From an uncultured Oscillospiraceae bacterium (lineage in GTDB: Bacteria > Bacillota > Clostridia > Oscillospirales > Acutalibacteraceae): a stretch of DNA of 13,936 nt. Both the position numbers and the translations under genes were made by a program. The notes beneath the pieces were generated by a model, which had not been told where the DNA came from, ran no database searches, and was given only the letters and a program-made list of their open reading frames with translations. The DNA lies in assembly GCA_900546735.1 (NCBI GenBank), contig URDW01000041.1, positions 1 to 13,936 on the forward strand, written 5' to 3'. This document shows positions 8,181 to 13,936 of the stretch, piece after piece. Within the stretch, counting starts at the first letter, position 1. Every line of letters begins with the position of its first letter.

Positions 8181-8307
8181 GGTTTTACCCACCCTGTACC
8201 TGAATTTGCCGCGGCTATTGTGAAGCGCAAAACCAAGCCGCTTTTCGGACTAACACGCGGATTTAATAGAAAGCGTGCACTTTGCCAAGCGAAAAAATTT
8301 ATAAATG

Positions 8308-8348
8308 AAAAGCAGACAACACCTATAAAAGCGGTATCATCTGCTTTT
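8308..8348 (-). terminator. Possible terminator hairpin downstream of rpiB
   Basis: Arms AAAAGCAGA and TCTGCTTTT (9 bp) enclose a 23-nt loop, 60 nt past the rpiB stop. On the minus strand the 3' arm runs into TTTTCATTT. The loop is long and the stem has little GC, so the call is weak. The 227-nt gap 8181-8407 otherwise shows only a shorter GCGAAA/TTTCGC hairpin and no convincing promoter for the UvrA-like gene. Confidence 0.4.
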
Positions 8349-8407
8349 TACACGGAGCGAAACGCCTTTTATGCTTTTCGCCGGAAAGACGCAAGAATAC
8401 GTTTTTA

Positions 8408-8857
8408 TTAATACAGCTTTTCACCGTTTTCAATGGCTGTGATCTGGTCCACGCGGCGCTGGTGACGGCCGCCCTCAAACGGCGTGTGCAAAAACACGTC
8501 GACCAGTTCGAGCGCAAGACCCGCACCGACAACACGCGCACCCAGACAAATGGCGTTTGCATCGTTATGCAGGCGCGTATACTTGGCGCTGAAATAATCG
8601 CTGCAGCATGCGGCGCGAATGCCTTTTACCTTATTGGCGGCCATGGAGATGCCGATACCGGTGCCGCAGCACAAAATGGCTTTTTCACACTGACCCGAAG
8701 CGACCAGATCGCACGCTTTTTGCGCGTTGACGGCATAGTCGCAGCTCTCGGCTGAATACGCACCGCAATCCTTATAGGCAATGCCCTGTTCATCCAGATA
8801 TTTTTTGATTTCCTCTTTGAGCGGATATCCCGCGTGGTCACTTGCAATAGCGATCAT
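8408..8857 (-). CDS. rpiB: Ribose-5-phosphate isomerase B
   Basis: A 149-residue RpiB/LacAB-family isomerase, full length for the family. It interconverts ribose 5-phosphate and ribulose 5-phosphate in the cytoplasmic non-oxidative pentose-phosphate pathway. Visible motifs are SDHAG (6-10), the active-site loop CCGTGIGIS with Cys64, TRLHNDAN with His97, and the phosphate-binding GGRHQRRV near the C-terminus. Related allose-6-phosphate or galactose-6-phosphate isomerases share these motifs, but the housekeeping neighbours favour RpiB. AGAGGAG lies about 8 nt before the ATG. The gene starts 4 nt after the tsaB stop, so it is co-transcribed as the last gene of the fhs-tsaE-tsaB-rpiB operon. Confidence 0.94.
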   Translation of the reverse strand: MIAIASDHAGYPLKEEIKKYLDEQGIAYKDCGAYSAESCDYAVNAQKACDLVASGQCEKAILCCGTGIGISMAANKVKGIRAACCSDYFSAKYTRLHNDANAICLGARVVGAGLALELVDVFLHTPFEGGRHQRRVDQITAIENGEKLY

Positions 8858-8861
8858 TTTT

Positions 8862-9539
8862 TCAGCTCCTCTTTAATTTCAGTTCGCGTTCCGCCTGGCT
8901 CGGCCGCAGGTAGACCGGCACGAGCGCTTCCGGCGCCACGCGTTTTTTGCCCTGCGCAGCGTGCAGCACGCCGCTGCCCAGCGGATACATTTTTTCCGGC
9001 GCGCAAAGCGTTACAGGCGCCGCCTGCAAAAGCGAAAGCGCAAGCTTTGCCCCGTCACCGGCCAGAATCACATGCTGCCCGGCATCCTGCAGCTCTTTTT
9101 CAAGCGCTTCGGCGCTTATGGCTCGATCAGGCATCAATCGGTGCAGCACACCATTTTCCGTTTTAAACACGGCATTATAAAACTGTTGGCGGCGGGCATC
9201 CATACAGACGCAGACCGTGCAGTCCATGTCCAGAAAATTGCAGGCAGCTGCCTCCAGCGAGGACACACCGACACACGGCAGACTGCGTGCAAAAGCAAGA
9301 CCCTTTGCCGTTGCAATGCCGATGCGCAGTCCGGTAAACGAACCGGGACCGGAAGTGATGGCGATCTCGTCAATATCGGCAAGCGTTTTGCCCGCTTTTT
9401 CCACCGTAGACAAAATCAGCGGCAGCAGCGTTTCGCTGTGCGTCAGTCCAGAATTTTCAAATGACTCTGCCAGAACACGGCCGCCGTCTGCCAATGCTGC
9501 GGCGGCAGTGACCGAACAGGAATCAATCCCGAGAATCAA
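8862..9539 (-). CDS. tsaB: tRNA threonylcarbamoyladenosine biosynthesis protein TsaB
   Basis: A 225-residue ASKHA-fold protein (family about 230). TsaB is the scaffold partner of TsaD and TsaE in making N6-threonylcarbamoyladenosine at position 37 of ANN-decoding tRNAs. The family signature [12 protein letters not shown] is at residues 63-74, and HSETLLP is at 34-40. The TTG at 9539 is chosen: the only Shine-Dalgarno (AAAAGGAG, 9556-9549) directly abuts the in-frame ATG at 9548 with no spacer, but is 9 nt from this TTG. The resulting N-terminus MILGIDSC also matches the family's MxILAIDT-like start. The ATG would add three residues. The start lies inside the end of tsaE. tsaD is not in this window. 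Confidence 0.92.
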   Translation of the reverse strand: MILGIDSCSVTAAAALADGGRVLAESFENSGLTHSETLLPLILSTVEKAGKTLADIDEIAITSGPGSFTGLRIGIATAKGLAFARSLPCVGVSSLEAAACNFLDMDCTVCVCMDARRQQFYNAVFKTENGVLHRLMPDRAISAEALEKELQDAGQHVILAGDGAKLALSLLQAAPVTLCAPEKMYPLGSGVLHAAQGKKRVAPEALVPVYLRPSQAERELKLKRS

Positions 9540-9969
9540 GACGGCCATCTCCTTTTCTGTAGATCGTAATGCGGCGGTCGTTTTCGCCCAGGCGCTCCAG
9601 TTCAACCATAACGGCATCGTCTTCCAAAGCGCCGTAAATATTTTCGCTCCACTCTACGGCAACGTAGGCGCCGCTTTGTACGCAGTCGAAATAGCCGGTG
9701 GTGTAGAGATCGTCCCAGCTGTCGACCCGGTACATATCAAAATGATAGAGCACGGTGCCCTGTCCGCGGTACTCATTGACAATGGCAAAGGTCGGCGAAG
9801 TGACCTCGCACTGCAGGCTAAGCCCCTGCGCCATTCCTTCCACAAACGCCGTTTTGCCCATGCCGAGACCGCCGAGAAACGCCACAACGGTGCCCGGCGG
9901 CAGCTTTTGCACGAAATCTGCGGCAAAACGCACCGTCTCTGCCCGGCTATGCGATACAAAACACTGCAT
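9523..9969 (-). CDS. tsaE: tRNA threonylcarbamoyladenosine biosynthesis ATPase TsaE
   Basis: A 148-residue P-loop ATPase. TsaE binds the TsaB-TsaD complex and hydrolyses ATP to sustain t6A synthesis in the cytoplasm. Walker A GGLGMGKT is at 33-40, followed by the family motifs SPTF (58-61), HFDMYR (76-81) and EWSE (106-109). Length is normal for the family. The ATG at 9969 shares one base with the fhs stop (TGATG), and GGTGGGG lies about 8 nt upstream within fhs, so translation is coupled. Its 3' end overlaps the start of tsaB. In many bacteria tsaE-tsaB are followed by rimI and tsaD; here rpiB follows. Confidence 0.94.
   Translation of the reverse strand: MQCFVSHSRAETVRFAADFVQKLPPGTVVAFLGGLGMGKTAFVEGMAQGLSLQCEVTSPTFAIVNEYRGQGTVLYHFDMYRVDSWDDLYTTGYFDCVQSGAYVAVEWSENIYGALEDDAVMVELERLGENDRRITIYRKGDGRLDSRD
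9540..9556 (-). promoter_or_regulatory. Shine-Dalgarno setting the TTG start of tsaB
   Basis: AAAAGGAG (9556-9549) is followed at once by ATG (9548), which is too close to serve as start, and then 9 nt later by TTG (9539) in the same frame. The spacing favours the TTG. Confidence 0.6.
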
Positions 9970-11636
9970 CAGAACAGCCCCACCGTGTTGCCGTTTTCAT
10001 CAATGCCGATCGAATACGCAGCCGGCTTTTTGGAAAGGCCCGGCATGGTCATGATCTTGCCGGTGCGGCAGACGATAAACCCTGCGCCGTTCGAGACCTC
10101 GGCCGAAACAACGGTGATGCGGAAATCGGACGGACGGCCGAGTTTTTTCGGGTCGTCCGACAGGCTGTACTGCGTTTTGGCCATACAAACCGGCAGATCG
10201 CAGACACCAAGTTCCTTTAAAGCCGCCAGATCTTTTTTTGCCTGAGCCGTGTAATCCACACCGTCGGCGCCATAGATCTCGCGCGCGATCGTTTCGATCT
10301 TTTCCTCCAACGGGCGATCGAGATCATAAAGGAAACGGAAATGGCTCTCCTGCGCACAGGCAGCCACGACCTTTTCTGCCAGATCTGTCGAACCGCTGCC
10401 GCCCTCGGCAAAGCACTTGGTCACGGAAAACGCCACGCCGCGCGCTGCGCAGAACGAACGCACAAAGTCGACCTCTGCCGCCGTATCTGCATAAAAATGG
10501 TTCAGCGCGACCACGACCGGTACACCGTATTTCTGCAGATTTTCAATATGCGCCGCAAGGTTGACCGAACCGGCGGCAAGCGCCTGCAGGTTTTCTTTGG
10601 CCAGGTCTTCCTTGGCAACGCCGCCGTTATACTTCAGCGCACGCACGGTAGCCACCAGTACGATGCACGACGGCTGAATGCCGGCGCTGCGGCACTTGAT
10701 GTTGAGAAACTTTTCGGCGCCGAGGTCGGAACCAAAGCCGGCCTCCGTAATGCAGTAATCCCCAAGCTGCATAGCTGCCTTTGTGGCGCGCACGCTGTTG
10801 CAGCCGTGCGCAATGTTCGCAAACGGCCCGCCGTGCATAATGACCGGCGTATTTTCCAGCGTTTGCACCAGGTTCGGCTTAATGGCGTCTTTCAGCAAAA
10901 CGGTCATGGCGCCGTCGGCCTGAATGTCGCGGCAGTAAACGGGTTTTCCGTCATAAGTATAGGCCACAAGAATATTGCCGAGGCGTTTTTTTAAGTCAAA
11001 CAAATCGTTTGCCAAACACAAAATCGCCATGACCTCACTGGCCACAGTGATCACAAAATGATCCTCGCGCACCACGCCGTTCATCGTGCCGCCAAGCCCA
11101 ACGATAATATTGCGCAGCACGCGGTCGTTAATATCCAGGCAGCGCTTGACCATTACGCGGCGCGGATCGATCGAAAGCGCGTTGCCCTGCTGAATGTGGT
11201 TATCCAAAATCGCGCACATCAGGTTATTGGCGCTGGTGATGGCGTGCATGTCGCCGGTAAAATGGAGGTTGATGTCTTCCATCGGCACCGCCTGTGAATA
11301 ACCGCCGCCGGCCGCGCCGCCTTTAATGCCGAACACAGGGCCGAGACTCGGCTCGCGAAGCGCCGTAACCGCCTTTTTGCCGATTTTAGCCATCGCCTGA
11401 CCAAGACCGATGGACACGGTGGTTTTGCCCTCGCCCGCCGGTGTGGGATTTACAGCGGTGACCAGCACGAGTTTGCCCGGCTGATTGCCGGAAATACGGG
11501 CAAGCAAAGCATCGGAAAGCTTTGCCTTGTAGTGCCCGTACGGCTCAAGTTCCGTTGATTCTATGCCGAGAGAAGCTGCGACCTGCTCGATCGGCTGCAT
11601 ATTGGCCGCCTGGGCGATCTCGATATCTGTTTTCAA
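9969..11636 (-). CDS. fhs: Formate--tetrahydrofolate ligase
   Basis: A 555-residue enzyme matching the family's length of about 556. It makes 10-formyltetrahydrofolate from formate, THF and ATP in the cytoplasm, feeding purine, fMet and one-carbon (including Wood-Ljungdahl-type) pathways. The ATP-binding segment TPAGEGKTT is at 65-73, and the family signature from [20 protein letters not shown] to HFTGD spans 95-129. The TTG at 11636 is chosen because AGAGAGGAA is 9 nt upstream and the product then begins [13 protein letters not shown], the usual family N-terminus. A GTG at 11645 in the same frame touches the Shine-Dalgarno. The gene heads the operon, with a clear promoter just upstream, and its stop overlaps the tsaE start by one base. 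Confidence 0.96.
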   Translation of the reverse strand: MKTDIEIAQAANMQPIEQVAASLGIESTELEPYGHYKAKLSDALLARISGNQPGKLVLVTAVNPTPAGEGKTTVSIGLGQAMAKIGKKAVTALREPSLGPVFGIKGGAAGGGYSQAVPMEDINLHFTGDMHAITSANNLMCAILDNHIQQGNALSIDPRRVMVKRCLDINDRVLRNIIVGLGGTMNGVVREDHFVITVASEVMAILCLANDLFDLKKRLGNILVAYTYDGKPVYCRDIQADGAMTVLLKDAIKPNLVQTLENTPVIMHGGPFANIAHGCNSVRATKAAMQLGDYCITEAGFGSDLGAEKFLNIKCRSAGIQPSCIVLVATVRALKYNGGVAKEDLAKENLQALAAGSVNLAAHIENLQKYGVPVVVALNHFYADTAAEVDFVRSFCAARGVAFSVTKCFAEGGSGSTDLAEKVVAACAQESHFRFLYDLDRPLEEKIETIAREIYGADGVDYTAQAKKDLAALKELGVCDLPVCMAKTQYSLSDDPKKLGRPSDFRITVVSAEVSNGAGFIVCRTGKIMTMPGLSKKPAAYSIGIDENGNTVGLF

Positions 11637-11654
11637 ACGAAGCACTTCCTCTCT
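11637..11654 (-). promoter_or_regulatory. Shine-Dalgarno setting the TTG start of fhs
   Basis: AGAGAGGAA (11654-11646) directly abuts an in-frame GTG (11645) and sits 9 nt from TTG (11636). The spacing and the conserved protein N-terminus both favour the TTG. Confidence 0.65.
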
Positions 11655-11676
11655 GTTCGCAAATTCATTCGCCCAT

Positions 11677-11704
11677 ATTATAGCACACGCCCATAAAAAT
11701 TCAA
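11677..11704 (-). promoter_or_regulatory. Promoter of the fhs-tsaE-tsaB-rpiB operon
   Basis: Minus-strand TTGAAT (11704-11699), a 16-nt spacer and TATAAT (11682-11677), with TG one base before the -10 box (extended -10). It lies about 40 nt before the fhs start. No terminator-like leader or riboswitch is seen in the short 5' leader. Confidence 0.75.
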
Positions 11705-11725
11705 AGACTTTTTATAGTGTTTCGC

Positions 11726-11754
11726 TTGAATTGGACGTATATAAATTATATAAT
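11726..11754 (+). promoter_or_regulatory. Promoter of the rodA-like gene
   Basis: TTGAAT (11726-11731), a 17-nt AT-rich spacer and TATAAT (11749-11754) lie 46 nt before the ATG at 11801. It is divergent from, and about 20 bp away from, the fhs promoter. Confidence 0.75.
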
Positions 11755-11800
11755 AGAGAACATCCAAAAGATTTTACCGGAAAGGTTTGTATAGATTTTC

Positions 11801-12964
11801 ATGAAACGACCCACCACTTCCAACACACTGGCAGCGCCACGGAGCTTTGACTTTGTCACCATGGGCATTGCCCTGGTGTGCTCCATCTACGGTTTGCTGC
11901 TCGTATACAGCGCAACGTACTATAAACTTGGCGATAAGCTGATCACGCCGGACTTTCGCTCCATGCTGGTCAGCGTGCTGCTGGGCATCACAATCGCCGT
12001 TGTGCTTTCTAACGTAGACTACCAAATTATCAGTAAGCTTTGGCCGATCATTGCAGCCGGCTGTATCCTTTTAATGATCGTTACCATGATTTGGGGCGTC
12101 GGGCCGCCCGAACGGCCGGACGCAAGGTCATGGCTGGATTTAAAAGTGTTTTATTTTCAGCCGTCTGAGCTTTTGAAAGTCGGTTTCATCATTTCCTTTT
12201 CCTACCACCTAGACATTGTAAAGGACAATTTGAACCGGCTGAAAAACATTGTTTTGCTGGTCATTCACGGTATGATCCCGGTAGGGCTGGTCATTTTGAC
12301 CGGTGACGCCGGCTCGGCGCTGATTTTTCTATTGATCTTCATTGGCATGCTGTTTTTCGCAAGAGTCAACGTTGGCTACTTCATCGCCGGCATTTGCCTG
12401 ATCATCATTGCATTTCCGATCGCATGGGCAACAGGACTCATCAGCGGCTTGCAGCGCAGCCGAATCGTGGCGCTGTTTTACCCCGACCAATACGAAAGCA
12501 TTATGTACCAGCAGGAAAACGGCAAGATCGCCCTGGGCAGCGGTGGTCTGACCGGCCAGGGATTTTTGCAGGGACGCATGACGCAAGACCCGTCGCACCC
12601 GGTACCGGCCAATGAAAACGACATGATCCTGACGGTGGCCGGCGAGGAATTCGGCTATATCGGCGCCATGCTGGTGATTTTGCTGCTGGCCGCACTGATC
12701 GTAAAAGTGGTTTTTGTGGGGCTGAAAGCGCGCGACAACGTTGGTTACCTGATGTGCAGCGGTGTGGCCGTTATGCTGCTGGCGCAGATGTTTATCAACG
12801 TTGGTATGGAACTGTCCATTCTGCCGGTTATCGGCATTACGCTGCCGTTTTTCAGCGCCGGCGGTTCCTCAAGCCTTTGTATTTACATTGCGCTGGGCTT
12901 TGTGCTGTCTGTTTACCGATACAGCAAAGTACCGCGCGACGCGCTGTTTTATGCAGATCTTTAA
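11801..12964 (+). CDS. rodA: RodA/FtsW/SpoVE-family peptidoglycan glycosyltransferase, RodA-like
   Basis: A 387-residue polytopic membrane protein of the SEDS family, which polymerises lipid II into glycan strands together with a class-B penicillin-binding protein. SEDS motifs in order: RSWLDL..FYFQPSELLK (109-126), TGDAGSALI (167-175) with Asp169 at the catalytic position of the usual PDLGTA, GSGGLTGQGFLQG (246-258), NENDMILTVAGEEFG (271-285), and INVGMELSILPVIGITLPF (332-350) followed by SAGGSS. NVGM and the GxGFLQG loop are closer to RodA (elongation) than FtsW (division), but the assignment within the family is tentative. The ATG at 11801 is the first possible start after an in-frame TAG; the nearest GGAAAGG is about 15 nt upstream, an unusually long spacing. 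Its own promoter drives it. Confidence 0.9.
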   Translation: MKRPTTSNTLAAPRSFDFVTMGIALVCSIYGLLLVYSATYYKLGDKLITPDFRSMLVSVLLGITIAVVLSNVDYQIISKLWPIIAAGCILLMIVTMIWGVGPPERPDARSWLDLKVFYFQPSELLKVGFIISFSYHLDIVKDNLNRLKNIVLLVIHGMIPVGLVILTGDAGSALIFLLIFIGMLFFARVNVGYFIAGICLIIIAFPIAWATGLISGLQRSRIVALFYPDQYESIMYQQENGKIALGSGGLTGQGFLQGRMTQDPSHPVPANENDMILTVAGEEFGYIGAMLVILLLAALIVKVVFVGLKARDNVGYLMCSGVAVMLLAQMFINVGMELSILPVIGITLPFFSAGGSSSLCIYIALGFVLSVYRYSKVPRDALFYADL

Positions 12965-12983
12965 ATCCATTCCTATACGGCAA

Positions 12984-13011
12984 AAGAGCGAAAGCAAACG
13001 CTTTCGCTCTT
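12984..13011 (+). terminator. Terminator hairpin after rodA, T-tract displaced
   Basis: Arms AAGAGCGAAAGC and GCTTTCGCTCTT (12 bp) with loop AAAC, 19 nt after the rodA stop. Only two T remain before the 53-nt repeat starts at 13012. The same hairpin recurs at 13300-13326 with a full T-run, which suggests this copy lost its T-tract to the adjacent repeat. Confidence 0.75.
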
Positions 13012-13064
13012 AGACTGTCGAAAAAGCCGGTTGGACCGCGCGTAGAAAAAATTTTGAAAATAGA
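13012..13064 (+). repeat. 53-nt direct repeat, copy 1
   Basis: Identical over 53 nt to 13884-13936, the last bases of the window. It begins AGACTGTCGAAAAAGCC and directly follows a terminator hairpin, as copy 2 does. The bases just before the two copies differ (T13011, G13883), so the left boundary is sharp; the right boundary cannot be seen because copy 2 is cut by the window end. Confidence 0.95.
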
Positions 13065-13129
13065 CTTCTGTTTTTCTCAAGCAGAAAAGCATCTTGCACT
13101 CTAAAGAAAATAAAGTCCTTTAAAAGCAG

Positions 13130-13155
13130 AAAAACCGCACAGTGGTGCGGTTTTT
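13130..13155. terminator. Bidirectional terminator inside the MITE-like element
   Basis: Arms AAAAACCGCAC and GTGCGGTTTTT (11 bp) with loop AGTG. The A-rich 5' side and T-rich 3' side let it work on both strands. It may now stop rodA transcripts from the left and GNAT transcripts from the right. Confidence 0.82.
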
Positions 13156-13241
13156 GCGCTTTTTGTCTTTTGCTCGGGGGCAGTACCTTTGTACGGCGTC
13201 CCTCGCAAAATACAAAATCCACCTCGTCTTTTTGGCAGTCC

Positions 13242-13301
13242 CTCAGCGTGTCAGATTGTATAATAATTCATTGCCATTATACCTTTTTTTGACACGCTGA
13301 G
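13242..13301. repeat. 60-nt two-part stem-loop between two terminator elements
   Basis: A perfect 12-bp outer inverted repeat CTCAGCGTGTCA/TGACACGCTGAG (13242-13253, 13290-13301) encloses a second perfect 7-bp stem GTATAAT/ATTATAC (13258-13264, 13276-13282) with an 11-nt loop. It begins one base after the MITE-like right end and ends on the first bases of the repeated terminator. It codes for nothing visible. It could be a separate small repeat, the end of the neighbouring element, or a regulatory RNA fold. Confidence 0.65.
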
Positions 13302-13330
13302 AGCGAAAGCAAACGCTTTCGCTCTTTTTT
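13300..13330 (+). terminator. Second copy of the rodA-type terminator, with full T-run
   Basis: Arms AGAGCGAAAGC and GCTTTCGCTCT with loop AAAC, then six T (13325-13330). Bases 13300-13326 equal 12985-13011 exactly over 27 nt. It is oriented as a plus-strand terminator and is probably the original end of the rodA transcript, now 300 bp further away because of the intervening element. Confidence 0.85.
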
Positions 13331-13352
13331 ATGTGGCATGTGCAAATGTGCA

Positions 13353-13814
13353 TTACAAAAACAGTACCATGTCCCTTTCGATCGGAACAAAGCCGCGTTT
13401 TGCATAGATGCCTTTTCCCTGTTCGCTGCTGCTGAGCCAAAGCCGCTTGATACCTTTTTGTCGGCAGAAAACAAGGATTTGATCTAAAATTTCGTTTGCA
13501 AAACCGCAGTTTCGCGCCTGCGCAGATGTATATATGTTTAAGATATAACCCTCCGCCCCGCTTAGATTTCCCCGGTATGGCAAACGGTTAAACAGGCACA
13601 ACGCACCCACGGCAACCAGTTCTTCGTTTTGAAAAACGCCCCAGCTGAATAGATCCTTATTGATATGGTCCAAGAAATATTGCTTCGTTTTATCACGCAG
13701 TGCAAAGGTGTCAGCGCCATCCGGCATTTCACCCAATTCCGCAAGCAACTGCATTCTCATACGGCAAAACTCGTCTGCGGATCGTTTGCCGAGCTGTAAA
13801 ACTTTGTGTGCCAT
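13353..13814 (-). CDS. GNAT-family N-acetyltransferase
   Basis: A 153-residue GNAT-fold protein, which would transfer an acetyl group from acetyl-CoA to an amine on a small molecule, peptide or protein. The acetyl-CoA loop RNCGFA (101-106, RxxGxA) follows the strand GYILNIYT, and the C-terminal IYAKRGF (136-142) supplies the usual Tyr137 and GF ending. Length is normal. The ATG at 13814 has only a G-rich run (GGGGG) about 5 nt upstream as a possible ribosome site, and no clear promoter is seen in the 13815-13860 leader. It is convergent to rodA. The substrate is unknown; this family includes drug- and ribosomal-protein acetylases, and nothing here selects among them. Confidence 0.85.
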   Translation of the reverse strand: MAHKVLQLGKRSADEFCRMRMQLLAELGEMPDGADTFALRDKTKQYFLDHINKDLFSWGVFQNEELVAVGALCLFNRLPYRGNLSGAEGYILNIYTSAQARNCGFANEILDQILVFCRQKGIKRLWLSSSEQGKGIYAKRGFVPIERDMVLFL

Positions 13815-13854
13815 AAAAGCCCCCAGCCTGCATTATTCTTTCACTTTGTGATAT

Positions 13855-13882
13855 AAAAAATAACCATCGAAAGCCGATGGTT
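13855..13882 (-). terminator. Minus-strand terminator upstream of the GNAT gene
   Basis: Arms AACCATCG and CGATGGTT (8 bp) with a 5-nt loop. Read on the minus strand it is followed by A and six T (13860-13855). It would end a minus-strand gene lying beyond the window. The second copy of the 53-nt repeat abuts its 5' base one nucleotide away. Confidence 0.7.
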
Positions 13883-13883
13883 G

Positions 13884-13936
13884 AGACTGTCGAAAAAGCC
13901 GGTTGGACCGCGCGTAGAAAAAATTTTGAAAATAGA
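13884..13936 (+). repeat. 53-nt direct repeat, copy 2, cut by window end
   Basis: Exact match to 13012-13064. It runs to the last base of the window, so the true repeat may be longer and could be the end of a full mobile element. A repeat longer than the assembly k-mer at a contig end is a common cause of an assembly break. Confidence 0.95.

Larger units (their letters stand above)
13012..13241. mobile_element. MITE-like non-autonomous element or IS remnant (candidate)
   Basis: The left end GACTGTCGAAAAAG (13013-13026) is mirrored by the right end CTTTTTGGCAGTC (13228-13240), whose complement is GACTGCCAAAAAG: one substitution and one gap. About 230 bp lie between the outer ends, with no credible coding frame. 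A 70-codon minus frame from a GTG crosses it but shows no domain or ribosome site. The left end is the 53-nt repeat, also present at the window end. Short imperfect inverted ends, no transposase and repetition in the genome fit a MITE or a deleted insertion sequence. No IS family can be assigned with confidence. Confidence 0.5.

Noticed and set aside
8181..8407. Possible riboswitch or small RNA between rpiB and the UvrA-like gene
   Set aside because: Only a weak long-loop hairpin and a short GCGAAA/TTTCGC stem are visible; no known riboswitch core was recognised.
9549..9617. Longer TsaB start 26 codons upstream (residues [10 protein letters not shown]...)
   Set aside because: It would lie deep inside tsaE, has no ribosome site, and adds a non-homologous extension before the conserved ILGID start.
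9217..10245. A 342-codon plus-strand frame over tsaB, tsaE and the end of fhs
   Set aside because: Antisense to three well-recognised overlapping genes, with no domain and no ribosome site of its own.
13010..13222. A 70-codon minus-strand frame (GTG start) across the MITE-like element
   Set aside because: No Shine-Dalgarno, low-complexity basic and phenylalanine-rich composition, and it runs through the terminator hairpin; best seen as a chance frame in repeat DNA.
13012..13936. CRISPR-like array from the spaced repeats
   Set aside because: Only two copies about 870 bp apart with a gene between them; the repeats border terminators and there are no regular spacers or cas genes.

Overview
The window looks like one complete draft contig from a low-to-mid GC Firmicute, most likely a gut-type Clostridia (Oscillospiraceae-like). 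That placement is inferred from AGGAGG-like ribosome sites, sigma-A type promoters (TTGACA/TATAAT), TTG starts, a RodA-type gene, fhs beside tsaE/tsaB, and a paired ABC exporter; no rRNA or other marker is present to confirm it. Both ends look technical. Bases 1-48 are Illumina Nextera i7 adapter, not genome. The right end stops inside a 53-nt exact repeat that also occurs about 870 bp earlier.

Left block (92-4184, minus strand): a heterodimeric ABC exporter (4184-2469, then 2472-721, ATGA overlap) is followed after 77 nt by a DUF3267-type membrane protein with HELLH, probably in the same operon. The promoter at 4219-4248 carries a near-perfect 20-bp palindrome over its -10 box, a good operator candidate. 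The first ABC subunit has the degenerate ATPase residues and the second the canonical ones, as in BmrCD/TM287-288-like exporters.

Middle block: a divergent single-gene unit encodes a Gfo/Idh/MocA oxidoreductase (4341-5642, plus) with its own promoter and a strong terminator. Convergent to it is a UvrA-like ATPase (8180-5703, minus) that lacks the UvrB-binding domain. Upstream is a tight minus-strand operon fhs-tsaE-tsaB-rpiB (11636-8408): one-carbon metabolism, two proteins of t6A tRNA modification, and pentose-phosphate isomerisation. Two genes of this operon, fhs and tsaB, appear to start at TTG, each 9 nt after its Shine-Dalgarno.

Right block: divergent from fhs, with its own promoter, is a RodA/FtsW-type peptidoglycan glycosyltransferase (11801-12964, plus). 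A GNAT acetyltransferase faces it (13814-13353, minus). The 388-bp gap between them holds no gene but is densely structured: a terminator hairpin present twice, a MITE-like element between the two copies with imperfect GACTG-type ends, an internal terminator, and a 60-nt two-part stem-loop. The 53-nt repeat abuts a terminator hairpin at both of its visible occurrences. This is the most unusual part of the window. No tRNA, rRNA, CRISPR array, transposase gene or phage gene was seen.
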